A stretch of 64,000 nt of DNA from Lineolata rhizophorae (GCA_010093515.1 MU001712.1:1-64000), one strand, 5' to 3'. Shown: positions 9,390-21,939, counted from the stretch's first letter. Notes: a model not told the origin generated them from the sequence alone. Made by a program: numbers and translations.

Positions 9390-10476
9390 AATGGTCTATG
9401 AAAACAAAGTCGGAGGGCTCGACGACCTCGGAGACTCGATTGGAATTGAAATTCTGACCGAACGAGATTATACCGAGTCCACCGGATTGGAGACGGCAAA
9501 AGGAGTATGGGACGAGTGGAAAGGGACTACGGTCAAGAGACGAGGCAAATATCACTGTGGTTGCCTCCGAATGGCCTATTCGTGAATAGGGGCCGCTCAA
9601 CAGCGACATGCCTATTCAGGAACCAGCGAGACAGGAGCAGAGCTGAAATCTTGGGCACACGGCGGCATACCGCAAGCGAAGCAGAAACATCTTCATGTTG
9701 CTGGTCCACTTTGGCGCTGTCTTTGAGGGCGGGTCCAAGTTGGGACGAGGAGGCCGTTCGGGCATTTCCCTTTCGGGGTCTGAATAGCAGAAACACGAAT
9801 AGAGAGGGTGGTTAGGGCGGACGCTCCGGACATTGCGTCCGCCACCTCATCAGATGAATTTGACACCTACCGTCGACCGGTCTCGACGAAGATGGAATCG
9901 GTTGCTGAATTTTCACGAGGCGGCCGGCCATGGTGCCTGTCATTGGCAGCGATGCAAGCCCCGACGCAGCCGAGCCACAGCGCCAAAGCAGGAGGTGACA
10001 AGATGGGGTTGACGATTCGGCTGTGACGGCTGCAAATCGACAGCGGGCGTTCGAGGGCGGGCGCTCCTGGAGACGAGGCGAGAGACGAAGGGGCGGCGAC
10101 GCAGGAACGGCGGCGGGAACGCGGCGGGAACGCGGCGGGAACGCTGCAGGCGGCGCGCGGCGCGCGGGGCTCGCGTGCCTCGGCAGGGCCAACCAAGACC
10201 CGAGTGCCACGACGCGGAGCCGCGACAAGCACCAACCGGCGAGCCACGATCGCCGCCGCACACGACCCGCGCGCTCGCCGCCGGCCCGCCCGTCGTGTCG
10301 TGGCCGCCGCACCGCCGACGCGCCCGCCATGATCCCCATCGTCCCCTCAAGCCGCCGCCTAAGCCGCCCAAGCTGCTGCGACCGCCGCCGCCGCCGCGCC
10401 CGCGCCTCCGCTTTGCTGCCCGCTCCTCCGCGCTGATCCCCGCCCCTGTCGCGTCCGTCCGTCTGTCCACGCCACC
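9390..10476. other. Divergent intergenic region, GC-rich toward its right end
   Basis: Separates the leftward STE3 gene from the rightward membrane-protein gene. From about 10030 it is very GC-rich, with repeated GCGGGAACGCGGCGG. Long frames on both strands here are compositional and show no domain. Confidence 0.6.
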
Positions 10477-11963
10477 ATGGCGTCCGACGCAGGCCCGTCG
10501 CGGCCGCAGGCTCCGCAGCGCTGCGACAGCCCGCTGAGCCACGCGACGGGCGTCCATCGTCCCTCCGGCGGCGCCCCCCCGCGCCTCCGCACCCTCGCGC
10601 GCGCCCAGATCTTCAACGACGCCTCGCCGGCCGCCCCGCCCATGCGTCGGCGCAGCTCCATCCTCTCCGACTTCTCCCTCGACGACACCCGCCACTCCGT
10701 CTTTTCCTCCACCGACAATCTCCTGCTGCCGCGCGTCACGAGCAACGAGGCCGGCGCCGACGACGAGCCCTCCCACTGGCAGTCGCTCCCGCTCGCCTTT
10801 GCCATACTGCCGCCGCTGGCCGGCCTGCTCTTCCACAACGGCAGTGCTTTCGTCACCGACGTCCTCCTGCTCGGCCTGGCCGCCATCTTTCTGAACTGGT
10901 CTGTCAGGCTGCCATGGTAAGGCCCGCATCGCCCTTTCCCGTCGTGAGTCTCGCGTTTGACCGCCGCCCCAGGAATTGGTACTATTCTGCCCTCGCGGTG
11001 CAAGTCGTCGACGAGGCTGACGACGTGCCCATGAGCACCATAATAGAGGACAGCGAGGATGAGGGCAACGAACACGTCGTCTCGACTAGCCCGGAAACCG
11101 TCCCGGAAGACATGCCTGGGGACGACGTTCCGAAGCAACGGACGCCGCCGGAACCGCCCGCTGGCAAGGATGCTGCCCTGAAGGAGCTCCGAAAACACGA
11201 ATATTGGGCCTTGCTTCTCTGCTTCCTCGGCCCCATGATGGGCGCCTATCTGCTCCATGCGATCCGGTCCCAACTCAGCCGGCCGTCCGAAAGCCTCATT
11301 TCCAACTACAACTTGACCATATTCCTACTTGCGGCGGAGCTGCGACCTTGTTCGCATCTCATCAAGCTCATGCAGGCTCGGACTTTGCATCTACAGCGTG
11401 TCGTCAAGCCCGGCGAGGAAAGCGCGGCGAACAAAAAGCAAGAGGAGTTGGGGCTCGTCGAGCTGTCGAAGCGGGTCGACGAGATGGAAGGACACTTCGC
11501 GGAAAGAGCCACTTACAACTCCTCGGAGGTCAGCAAGGAGAGGGAGTCGTCGGCACAACTTGCAGACAACGTCAGGCTGAGCCTGCAGCCGCAAGTGGAC
11601 GCGCTCAATCGCGCCGTACGCCGATACGAGAGACGCGCGACGACCCAAACGCTCCAGACGGAAGCGCGCCTTCAGGATTTGGAAAAGCGGCTGCAGGATG
11701 CTCTAGCACTTGCGGCTGCCGCGGCGAAGAATTCTCAGAAGCCAAGCTTCGCCACCAACACCCTTACTCGGGCCACGAGGCTATTTATTCTCCCCTTTCA
11801 AATGGCGTGGATGGTGGGTTCATATCCTTTCCAAATCGTGAATACCATGTTTGCCAGAACAAAGTCCTTCCTCTTCGACCCGAGACCGAGAAGGAAACGA
11901 TCACAAGCGAGGAGCGCCGACCCGGGCCGTGTTCCCTTCCGAAGCGGGAGGCGGTCTTCTTAA
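10477..11963 (+). CDS. Conserved ascomycete membrane protein of unknown function
   Basis: Exons 10477-10916 and 10973-11963, joined across a 56 bp intron (GTAAGG...CCCCAG) that restores RLPWNWYY, give 476 residues. The N-terminal about 95 residues are disordered and Ser/Pro/Arg-rich. Two hydrophobic segments follow (about 105-140, containing LLFHNGSAFVTDVLLLGLAA). An acidic linker leads to another hydrophobic pair containing WALLLCFLGPMMGAYLLHAI and LTIFLLAAELRP. A coiled coil of about 120 residues comes next, and a basic tail ends the protein. I recognise the pattern as a conserved Pezizomycotina hypothetical protein but know no function. Two membrane pairs and a coiled coil suggest an organelle membrane tether or scaffold; that is only an inference. 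Confidence 0.8.
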
Positions 11964-12514
11964 TAGCGAGCCCAGATTGCCATTTCACCCGTCCATCGAA
12001 TGCAGTGCGCTTTCCCATGTATGCCATGCCGCACGGTCGCTTCAAATTTTGTTGTCTTTTCTCCGCTCCTTGATATTCCTATAGACAGTTGGACTCGGCT
12101 CAACAGCGCGCTATAAAGGATGGTCGCAGGAGTTTCGTGGAGGAACTAGGGTTAGGAACATTAAGCATCGTCTGCAGTCGCTGATACCCCTTTTCGTAGC
12201 CTTTGTATGGGAGTAAAATTTGCAGGTTCGTTCATCATCCGTAATGTTTAATTTGCAACATCGAGTTCTCGTGAGGACGAGCTCCCAATGCTTTCCATGC
12301 CACCAGTTGCTCTTCAGTTGTCTCATACGCTTCTTGGTGACAAATTTCACGCCTTTCAATCTCTCTCAACTATGCCGACGTGACCCGGACCCCGCATCCT
12401 GTCTAAGGCTCTCGGCCGGAACCGACCCAGCGCAGCGAATGGTATTTAGCCTTGTCAGCAGCACATTGAACCGCGTTAGAATTTATACAAGTATTCGTTG
12501 AGGCTGCCAGAACC
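11964..12514. other. Intergenic between membrane-protein and hydrolase genes
   Basis: No frame with a recognisable domain. It would hold the 3' UTR of the upstream gene and the promoter of the hydrolase relic. Confidence 0.6.
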
Positions 12515-13685
12515 ATGTCTCTTCAAAGTGACATCAATGTAGACGCATCCCGATTTGCGCCTTCAAGCATAACCCAAAAGACAAAGGCCCTCAATGAAAA
12601 CATACTGAAGGCCCTCGACGGTGCTCCAAAGTGGTGGGAGGTTTGTTCCCCAAGCTTTGGACCTTCGGCTGTCAGCTAACGTCCTGGGCGTCCGCTGCAA
12701 TGATCAGATTGGAGCTCATGCATACCGCAGGCTACGCAAGGAAGGTGGAACCGCGTTTCCAAAACCTGTAGTCCTGGACACAGCGAAGACCCTTCAATTG
12801 CCTTCCCGGGACGCAGGCCGAACTATCCCACTGAGGGTTGTTCGGCCAAAGGACGGAAGCGCTATAAAGGGAGTATACGCGCATATCCACGGCGGCGGGT
12901 TTGTCTTGGGCGACGAAGAGGCGTAAGATTATGAGGCACCCCAGCTCGCAAGCGCTAACCAGCTGCCTAGGCAAGACGTCCCGCTTCAATGGATGGCCGA
13001 TGCGACAAGCTTGACCGTGGTTTCCATTGGCTACAGGCTTGCGCCCGAAAACCCGTACCCCGCGGGGCCGGAGGGACTGCTACGATGCGGTCGGCTATCT
13101 AGCGAAGAACGCCAAAGCGGAATTTGGCGCGGATCTTATGTTCATCGGCGGAGAGGTACCGGAACCCGCATTGTACAGTTTCGAACCCTCGTTAACAACT
13201 TTCAGTTGGCCGGTGCGCACCTGACCACTGTTTCAACCCTCCACCTCCTAGAATCACAACCCAACTTCTCGTTGCGCGGCGTCATCCTACACTACGGCAC
13301 CTATGAGATGGCATCCTTCTTTCCTTCTGTCCACTTATTCAACAGAGCCCACATTTTGGACAAGCCTAGGATAGATCAGTTCCTAATTGCATTTCTGGGT
13401 GAGAAGAGCGAGGCTGAGCGGCGAGACCCTCGAATATCTCCATTTTATGCTGATTTTTCGGGTCTCCGGCTTCCGCCGGCACTGTTCACTTGCGGGACGG
13501 AAGATCCGCTCCTGGACGACACCGTTTTCATGTCAACGAAGCGGGCCGCGGCGGGTGCCGAAGCTGTCGTCAAGATTTACCCTGGAGCGCCACATGGCTT
13601 TACCATGTTCGAGGCAGCATCCTGTGAGCCGACTGCAGACGCGCTGCAGATTGTAGAGAAATTCCTCGTCGAAAAGAGTAAATGA
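12515..13685 (+). pseudogene. Alpha/beta hydrolase (HSL-like esterase), frameshifted and missing its nucleophile
   Basis: Exons 12515-12640, 12708-12922, 12971-13155 and 13206-13685, each intron with good borders, encode an alpha/beta hydrolase-3 protein (PF07859). The oxyanion motif HGGGFVLG, SIGYRLAPE, the acid region EDPLLDD and the histidine in APHGF are all present. Two lesions stand out. One extra G in the GGG at 13073-13075 shifts the frame between PAGPE and DCYDAVGYLAKNA. The nucleophile elbow, expected GGESAGAHL, reads GGE-LAGAHL across intron 3, with TTG (Leu) where a serine codon such as TCG is expected. Either change should abolish activity. The frameshift could be a sequencing error, but the serine loss is separate. 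Coding likeness elsewhere is high, so decay looks recent. Confidence 0.82.
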
Positions 13686-14347
13686 TCTAGCGAATGAAGC
13701 ACCAATGCTGCGGAGTTGGGCAAATAGGGCGAAGTATAGGAGCCGGGAAACATGATTAAAGTCTAGGTCAAAAGATACGAAAGGTCTCGGTAGGGAAATG
13801 ATTGAATTGGCAAGCTAGCCCTACTCGTCTCTCGTGTGATGTGGGAATCCCGACGCTTACTCGAGGCAGTCCAAAGGTCTGCGATGAGGGATTGGTTCCA
13901 CTCGCAGACCGGTGTTAGGACACCTTAGCATTGGATTCGTTTTAGTGTAAACTCTTCCTTATGACGCCAACCTCGACGAAATGTTGGCAAGACTCAGCGG
14001 TCCTCGCCATCCTTATAGCCTCCTCCATGTGCGCCCGAAAATGAAACATTGCCGGTGCATCGGTGTAGAGCCATAGCAAAATTGCCTTCAACCCCAGACA
14101 ATGATGGTCAGTCCCAATGTTCGGGGCGTTTACATTAAAAATTGGGCATTGATGAAAGATGTGTTTGGCGTTCGAAAGTGCGAGGGCAGAGCCCGGATCG
14201 AGGTCGTAGCACAAAGACGTTTACTTGCTGTGCGAGTGTCAGTTGAATGAGTAGGGGGTCGAGTGAGGTAGGAAGCGCACCTTCTAGCTCTGGTCTTTCT
14301 CCTCTTCCTTTTGAGGCGCCGAACACGCTTCTTTCTCCACTTGGCTC
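13686..14347. other. Intergenic, 3' of the hydrolase relic
   Basis: A 90-codon leftward frame (13942-14214) and overlapping short frames are open, but none shows a domain or convincing splice partner. I do not call a gene. Confidence 0.45.
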
Positions 14348-14491
14348 TCATCGTTGCCGGTTCGATTGCTGTGGCCAGAAAATGTCAGCGAGAGAGTCGC
14401 CGTCCAGCAGACGGAAGATAACGAGGAAGAATGCGGTTGTTAAGAGGTATATGAGTAGCTTCCATATAGGATCCGGGATAAGGCGAGGCAT
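14348..14491 (-). CDS. Small single-pass membrane protein, hypothetical
   Basis: A 47-codon frame begins MPRLIPDPIWKLLIYLLTTA and continues with hydrophobic residues to VIFRLL, forming one clean transmembrane helix, followed by a short polar tail. A GTACGT lies about 20 bp upstream, so it might instead be the second exon of a slightly larger protein. Small proteins with this layout are often mitochondrial or ER complex subunits, but I did not recognise a family. A short acidic frame that follows in another phase may be a spliced tail. Confidence 0.3.
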   Translation of the reverse strand: MPRLIPDPIWKLLIYLLTTAFFLVIFRLLDGDSLADIFWPQQSNRQR

Positions 14492-14932
14492 TTTGGGGGC
14501 CAACGTACCGTGATGTTGAGAGCTGAACGAGAAAGTTGAAGGAGACTTAGCTGAAGAGCAGCGCGCGAAGAGCTTTGTGCGGCGTCCTTCGCTTGCCACG
14601 CCGCGCTTTGCCTCTTCGGGATTGGCTGCCAATCACGTGCCAATACCGCGCCGGAAAATCCGTGCCCTTTCCGTATAGCGTCATCGACGAGTAGGAAGGA
14701 TCGCGTACAAAATTCACGATTTCAACGCGCGAGTCGGAGAGCTAGGCATCTTGAAATACTTATCGCGAACGAAACGAAAGGAAAATGTATAGAAGATACA
14801 CAGCGCGCAGAAAACCCCAAAACGCCCGTATGAACTACTAATCTCCCTAATTTCGCGACACGATAAACTGCACAGCCTCGATGCAATGCCCTCAAATACG
14901 CCGTAGTGAAACCCAATGGATGATGCGAAATA

Positions 14933-16591
14933 TTACGGCCTCCCGCGCGCTTCCTTGTTCCCGTTCTCGTCGCCATCGCCATCTTCATCGCTCATCAATC
15001 CAGTCAGCTCAAACTCCTCCGCGTCTCTCACCAGGCGATCCCCCGATCTCGCGTGCCCGTTTGGAAGCCCATTCATCCGGGGCGCCTCCGCGTCGACCTT
15101 TCTGGAGGGACGTAGCGTGTGCATCTCATACAGATACAAGAGCATGTTCACGACTACGTAACGCTGTTAGCAAACTAGCGCGCGTGTCGCGGTGATACGC
15201 ATGCAACAACTTACGTAGATAAAGTAGGAATGCTGTGCTGTAGAGAATGAGCACGTACGACACGTGAGTGATGTGTGCATCAGACAGCATCTGGATTTGC
15301 TCTTCCGTAGCACCCATAAAAAGGAAGCCGGAAGCGTACAGGAGCTGGACAGGAAGTTAGCAACCGTAATATCAAGTGCACCCCAGATCATTTACTCACA
15401 AATGGTGGCAAATGCTGGAAGCTATATATCTCGTCCGCATCCTCGCTGACTGAATCGCAGTCCCTTAGGACGAATGAAATCTCAATTATCCGTGCCAATC
15501 CCGCCCCCATAAGGCTGTATCCAAAAATGGTGTGCAACTTCTCGGAGAGCTCGAGGTTCTGCGGGTGCGCAGACATGGCATAGCCTGTCAGGAGAATGAC
15601 GATCCCTGGGATGATGTTTCTCTTTGGCCGTCCGTCTTTTGTTCTGCTCAGCCAGATCCCAAGGAGACCGGCACACCACCAGATTATTCCCATCGAGGTG
15701 TGCTGGAGGTCATTGTGCACCCATGGCCCGCCCCATCTGTGCTCGGTAAATGTATTGACGCATCCCCAGGCTGCGATGATAAGGCTGTCAAAGAACTCCT
15801 GGCTGCGGCCGGTCCTGCGGAGCCAAAGCCGCCCGACAAGCAAGACGATCGTCAAGAGTATCCCGTAGGCGATGAAGGCCGACCCCATGATGAAGTGCGC
15901 AAGGCACTGTCCCAAGTGGTCTTCGCGGCAAAATCCCAGAGCGGTAATTCCACCAAACAGCATCTGGACCCAGCTCGCGACCGGCATGAGCTTTCCAAGA
16001 ATGCCGTGTGCGACAACGATCGGCCTACGGATCCTTCCCAGCAAGCCCCGTTCTATGTGCATCTTGAGATATACCCCGATGGCTACTTGGCAGATCAACA
16101 TGAGCATGAGGATTGAGGCGAAAGAAGCGTGGATATTGTGCGAGAACTGGCGGCCTTTGTGTGCATGTCCAAGAAAATACCCCACGACAGCGATGACCGT
16201 CGACAGTGTCTGTAGCGGAACGTGCCATCGCGAACGGATAATCTACGCTTCGGTCAGTTCCGGAGAAAGGATGGCTTCCATTCTAGTTCACATACCCCTA
16301 GGACCATGCCCGTCGGGAACAGCAGACCCCATACGAATGTCTGCATGATCATATGTACCCATAGGATTGAATCCTAGCACCAACATCTGTTAGTACCTCT
16401 GCAGCGGCGATACCAAGTGCCTCCAAGCATACGATAGGATCATCAGATATTGCAGCGCCTTCGGGAATGTCCTCATCATGGTGTTCGTGGGCAAAGGTCG
16501 TTCGCACGATTGCCAGGAGCAGCAGCACAGAGTTTACCGGCATGGCGCTGTGGTGGCGTCCAGCGAAGGCGCTCGACTGCAGCAAACTCAT
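14933..16591 (-). CDS. Ytp1/DUF2427 multi-spanning membrane protein
   Basis: Five exons (16591-16433, 16373-16296, 16242-15400, 15344-15215, 15153-14933) give one continuous frame of 476 residues. All four introns are 53-61 bp with standard borders, and the first has an ACTAAC branch site. The N-terminus has a signal-peptide-like segment ending near TTFA, followed by HEHHDED. DUF2427 (PF10348) follows, including DSILWVHMIMQTFVWGLLFP. The Ytp1 domain (PF10355) holds GYFLGHAHKGRQFSHNIHAS and FTEHRWGGPWVHNDLQHTSM. Multiple His residues in membrane helices recall cytochrome b561-like haem ligation, but haem binding is not proven for this family. The tail is acidic. It is divergently paired with Swi5 across 295 bp. 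Cellular function is unknown. Confidence 0.88.
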
Positions 16592-16886
16592 AGCTGTTGC
16601 GAAGAAAATCTAGTCGTAGCAGGGATAATGAGAACATGAGCGAGGTCGGCAGAGCAAATTCTAGCAGAGCAGGCGGCCGCTGTGAGGCTGCACTGACGAC
16701 CGGTCGACGCTGTTGTTGTTGGAAACGAGGTGACGAGTTCCGCCGCCTCCGGCGCCAAGGCTCTCGGCTATAACCTCCGACCGGAGCTTAGCCACGGATC
16801 TGGGAGGCTGTCGCCAACTCCTGCGCGTTGTACGGAGTAGAGCTAACTGAAGCGCCTTGCACTACCAGTCGGTGCCCAATCCAACC

Positions 16887-17270
16887 ATGTCTTCGGTTCA
16901 GAATCACCCTTCTTCGGCTCGCCAATCTAAGCTCGAACTTACGCTTGCGGACCTGACAGCGCAGCGCGACGAGCTGCTTCGTCAGTTCGCCTCCCTTTCG
17001 GGCGCCGACAGTTCTCGACCTGGCAATTCCGATAGCCGTGACGGCACAACCAGAGCTGCGGATGCAACAAGCTGTTCTAAAAATGACGATGCCGCACCGG
17101 CAGCCGCCGTGGCAGAAGCAAAAGCGGTAGTGCAGCGGCATATTGATCTTCTACACTCCTACAACGAGGTCCGCGATGTGGGCCAAGGTCTTATAGGACT
17201 GATTGCCGAGTCTCGTGGAGTTAGGATTAAGGATGTGCAAGATGAATTTGGGGTGTCTTCGAATGATTGA
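16887..17270 (+). CDS. swi5: Swi5/Sae3 recombination accessory protein
   Basis: An intronless frame of 127 residues. The C-terminal half matches Swi5 (PF07061): VVQRHIDLLHSYNEVRDVGQ followed by GLIGLIAESRGVRIKDVQDE and FGVSSND at the end. The central part is low complexity (Ser/Asp/Ala), and an N-terminal heptad stretch (LELTLADLTAQRDELLRQF) is the coiled coil through which Swi5 pairs with Sfr1. Swi5-Sfr1 stabilises Rad51 and Dmc1 filaments in homologous recombination. I chose the ATG at 16887 because no earlier in-frame ATG exists. Length is within the family's range. Confidence 0.9.
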   Translation: MSSVQNHPSSARQSKLELTLADLTAQRDELLRQFASLSGADSSRPGNSDSRDGTTRAADATSCSKNDDAAPAAAVAEAKAVVQRHIDLLHSYNEVRDVGQGLIGLIAESRGVRIKDVQDEFGVSSND

Positions 17271-17723
17271 AAATGAAGGGCGACGTCTCAACGCTAGCGA
17301 GACCGCATCATGCCAACGGCTCCGGTCACTACCAAACAGTTCAAGTCAAGGCTTTGTCAAATGGCCGTCAATTTATGGCCTCCTACGAGTGTTGCGGGTT
17401 GCTCAGACTCGGACGGCACGAGTTTGTCGGCTAGCCTGGCGTCAGGGTGTGGACAGACGCCTATTCTACGCTTATTTACAAGAACAAGATTATTGGAAAT
17501 GTCCTTAGACTTGAGTTTGTATGAAAAGAGTTGTTGTACAAGAAAGTAGCCGACTGGCGGGTGGAAAAATGGGGAAGAAGGCCGCCAGGCTTCCAAGAAT
17601 ACAGAATACAGAATACAGAATCAGATCTCTCAGATTGACCCCTCGCTGCTGCCTGAGAGTTGGTGGTATACCCAACGCCTTCGAATGTGACCAAAGAACC
17701 GACCTCAATCTATCGAATATCCC
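17271..17723. other. Intergenic, convergent 3' flanks of swi5 and the ABC transporter
   Basis: No supported gene. It contains a short direct repeat of ATACAGA near 17600. Confidence 0.6.
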
Positions 17724-20700
17724 TCAATGCATCCTCTCCAAACTCTGCAGGCTTACGAGTTCGAAATACCTGCCCTTCTTTGCGATGAGTTCGGCGTGGG
17801 TTCCGCTCTCCACGATTTTGCCTGCGTCAAACACGTAAATGATATCGGCCTTTTGGATTGTAGACAGACGGTGTGCGACCGCGATTGTCGTGCGGCCTTT
17901 TGCAGCGTCGTCCAGCGCCGCTTGGACCACCTTTTCGGACTCGGAGTCGAGTGCGGAAGTTGCTTCGTCGAGAAGCAAAATTTTGGGGTTGCGGATCAAT
18001 GCCCGCGCGATTGCGACGCGTTGTTTCTGCCCGCCCGAGAGGAGCGCGCCTTTGCTGCCGGTAAGGGTGTTGAAACCGTCGCTGCATGCACTGTTAGTAC
18101 CGACCTCGCTACAATGCAGAGCCAAAACTTACGGGAGCGACATGATGAAGTCGTAAATGTTTGCGTCCTTGCAGGCCTGGACAACCCTTTCGTCCGACAC
18201 ATTTTCCTCGTCAATACCCAACAGCACATTGTCGCGAATTGTACCCTGGTAGAGCGTCGGCTCCTGGCTTACAAGCGCGAGATGCGAGCGGTAGCTGTTG
18301 ATGTTGTAGGTCGAGATTTCCTTGCCATCCACGAAGATACCGCCCGCAAGCGGATCGTAGAAGCGCTCCATGAGCGAAATTGTGGTGCTCTTGCCGCACC
18401 CGCTCGAACCGACCAACGCCACGTATTGGCCTGGCCGGACCAAGAGGTTGAGACCGCGTAACACGGGTTGCTCAGGGCGCGTCGGATACCGGAAATGGAC
18501 GTCGCGAAATTCGATGCTGCCCTCAATATCGTCTACCTTTACACCCTCATCGGACCAGGAATCGATTTCAGGCTTCCGGTCGAACAGAGTCTTCAACTCA
18601 CTTGCGGCTTGCTTTGCTTTGCCCATGTCAGGGGCAAAGGAGAAGATAGTTCCGGCGGATTGGGCGCCGAAAATGATTGCGGAGAAGGCGATGAAAAACT
18701 GCTCCATGGTATACTCCCGGTCCCCGATCAGAGTACCGCCGTACCAAAATCCGAGAGCCATGCAGAAAAAAAGGAACGATTGGGAGGCCGCGTACAATGT
18801 CGACGTCTTGATGATTGAAATCAGCGACTTGCGACCCTGTTCAACGAGTTGGTCGTGATAGTGCTCCCACACGTCGTCCTCCCGCGTTAGAGATGCTACG
18901 GTGCGAATGGCCGAGGTGGCCTCGCAAGCGTAGCTAGCAGACCTTTCGTAGGCCTTCTTCGAGCGCCGCTGGAAACGGGCAAGCATCCAAAACCGGAAGA
19001 AACCGCAGGCGAGCACAACCGGGACGATGGAAGTGCAGACGAGCCCGAGTTTCCAGGCGATGACGATACCAAGCACGATGGCCCCGATCAATGTGGTGGT
19101 GACGTTGAGAATCGTGCCCAGGGTGGGTCCGCTCAATCCAGCGAGATGGGTAGCCTCGGTAGACAAGAACGAAGTGAGTGCTCCCGCAGAATTCTCCTCC
19201 TTGTCGAAGAAACCAATATCCTGGCGGAGCATGTTCCGAAACGACAAGTCTCTAGCTCGGTGGACCAACTTTTCGGAGCAGTATGCGAACGAGAGGCCCT
19301 GAAGAGACTGGGAAAGCAGTTGCGTCATTGCTAGCATCAGGTACATGAGGGACCAAAAGTTTGCGTCGCTACGCAACTCGTCGTACTCCGAAGGAGGACG
19401 GGAAAGGGCGACGATTGACTTGGCGAAGAACACGGCTTGCGTTGGATTTCCTCCTCCGGCGATCACAGCCCAGAAAAATCCGTGAAGCATGATGTACCAT
19501 TCGGGCTTGTTGAACCTTCCGACAACCTTGAACAGCGTCCACAAGGAGTAGCGTGGTTCGGTTTCGGGTTGCCGTTTCTGCAACGCCAAGCTGGATTCGG
19601 ACTTGCCGGTCTGGGACCTCTCCAACTTCAACCCAGCGTTGTCGTCATCTAGGCCCGACTTTTCGGAGCCTCTCTTTTCCTCGGCGGAAGGCATCTTGTG
19701 CAATTGCCCTACAGCGTCAGAGCCGTCGGTGGTAGCCTCTTCTTCCAGAATCTCTTCTTCTGCTCCGTGACGTTGCTCGGCGGCGGCGGCTATCCTTTGG
19801 GCTTCGACGAGGTTGTAGTAGGCGCCCTGGCGTTCGAGGAGGTCGTCGTGCGTGCCTTGTTCAACAATTCTGCCTTGTGACATGACGACAATATTATCCG
19901 CGGTCTTGATCGTGGACAAGCGATGCGCGATCACAATGGTCGTTCGCCCTTCCGCGGCCTTGTCCAGCGCAGCTTGGACCACACCTTCGCTCTTGGTGTC
20001 TAGAGCAGAAGTTGCTTCGTCAAGCAATAGGACCTTTGGGTCACCGACAATGGCTCGTGCAATTGCGATGCGTTGCTTCTGGCCACCAGACATGAGAAAT
20101 CCTCGCTCTCCGACGTTTGTATCATACCCTTCAGGGAGCGCGGTGATGAAGTCATGGGCGTTGGCCATTTTGGCGGCGTTTTCAATGAGCTCTTTGGTCT
20201 GCTCAGTGGAAAGATGAGCAAATCGCGGTCCAAGAAGGCCATGGCGGATGTTTTCATAAACAGTCGTCGCAAACAGAGTCGGTTCTTGGCTGACCAACGA
20301 GATGTTCTGTCGAAGCCAGTGCAAGTTGAGCTCCTGCACGTTATGGCCGTCAAAGAGCACTTTGCCCCCGACCGGATCGTAAAACCTCTCAACAAGACCA
20401 ACGACGGTGCTTTTACCGGAGCCAGAGGCGCCTACCAGGGCCGTAGTCTTGCCCGCCGGAACCTCCAGGTTGACGTCATCCATGACAACGACTTCTGGTC
20501 TAGATGGATATATCATCCTCACGTTGACCAGCTCGATTGTCCCTTCCACGGTCTCGGGCTTTAAACCTTCCGAAGAATGCGGGTCCATTGGCGACATCCG
20601 ATCTATGGTGCTGTATATCTTTCCCGCCGCCGACACGGCTGTGGTGAAGGCCTTGGCGTTGGGGGCAACGTTGCCGAGCGAGAAAGCACCAATCATGATA

Positions 20701-21939
20701 GCGAGGAGGATTGTCAGGATCTCAGACAAGTCAATTTCGCCCTGTACCAGATATCTGGACCCTTGCCAGAAGGAGAGGCCCTGAATTGGTCAATATTAAC
20801 GATCGCCCAAACACCAACGCACGATGAATCGCCGAGGCTCCGCAAGCTTACATAGTTTAAATAAACGACCGTCATCATGCCAGCGAGCATCATGCCTAAC
20901 CCAGACTGCATCTTCAAGCCCCAGCCCTCGGCAACTTTGAGATGGCCGTCGTACTGCCGAGCCAACTTGTTCTGCGTGCTGAACGCCGTCGCGTTTCGAA
21001 TGGAGCTCAGCACTTCCTCGGCAACGGTACCTCCAACCGCGTAAGACTCGAGCGCCTTTGCGTTCCACTTCATGATGAAGGACGAACTACCGCCCATGAT
21101 AAACACAATAGCAAACACGGTGGAGGAGAGGATCAGGGTGAGTTTCCAGTATTTGATGAACGCGATGATGAAAGCGGTGATGAATGTCGCGACCGCCGTC
21201 AGTGTCAAACCCACTTTCTCGGACATGCCGTCCTGGATAAGATTCGTGTCGGATGTGATACGAGTTGTGATCTCCCCCGCGCCAAGCATGTCGAAGAAGG
21301 CAATGTTCTGCCGGAGTATCGCCTCGAGGTAGTGCTCACGAATCTTTTGCGCCACATGCTCGCCCGTGTATATGAAGCCGACGGTGGCAATATAGACCAT
21401 GACGAACTCGCCGATGGCTAGGTAGACGAAATAAAGCGTGAACCGAGTTAACTCGGAATTGAAATGGGACTTCGTCGTCGAGCCATAGAAGAAACCCTGA
21501 AACGTTCCGGCTAGTTCACCGAAGAGAATCTAATAGCAAAGGTCAACCGCCTAGTCCATACAATGATGCAGATTGCACTCACAGTCATCAGTGGAAGAAG
21601 GGCGCCGCCGACGATGGCGCACAAGGCGCTAGCCGAAATAATGATCAAATCATTCCGAGTCGAATAGCGATACAATTTCACGAATCCGACCTTGACGTCC
21701 GGAACGTCCAATTGCTTCTTGACGATGTCCTTTTCGGCCCGGGACAAATGCCCCAAGGGATCGTTCTCTTCCTCGTCCTGCTCCTTTGGAGCCTGGGAGT
21801 CCAGCGTCTGCAGCGGATTGGCCTCGGCGGGCACGGGAGCTTGGTTCGCGAGCGTCTTTTCGTTGTCGACTTTCAATTCATCGAGAGTCGACGCATCACG
21901 GCCGGCCGCCTGGCCCTTTTCGGGGCTGCTGTCGGCCAT
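17724..21939 (-). CDS. ABCB (MDR/P-glycoprotein type) full-length multidrug transporter
   Basis: Four exons (21939-21583, 21529-20852, 20780-18133, 18081-17724) encode 1346 residues in the order TMD1-NBD1-TMD2-NBD2. NBD1 has Walker [10 protein letters not shown], signature LMSGGQKQR and Walker [16 protein letters not shown]2 has [18 protein letters not shown] and [12 protein letters not shown]. Both have the Q-loop SQEPTL and the switch histidine in AHRLST, so both ATP sites look competent. A charged linker of about 110 residues joins the halves. The N-terminal about 80 residues are acidic and cytosolic. The start is the first true ATG; a GTG 24 bp upstream is ignored. Plasma-membrane efflux of hydrophobic drugs is the family's usual role, but relatives also export farnesylated mating peptide (Ste6), so substrate is open. 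Swi5 converges on it from the other side. Confidence 0.95.

Noticed and set aside
9940-11273. Long leftward frames (329 and 304 codons) over the membrane-protein gene
   Set aside because: Antisense to a supported gene, Arg/Gly-rich, no domains; a product of GC-rich DNA.
13942-14351. Leftward 90- and 73-codon frames
   Set aside because: Could be exons of a small gene but I found no consistent joining or family motif.
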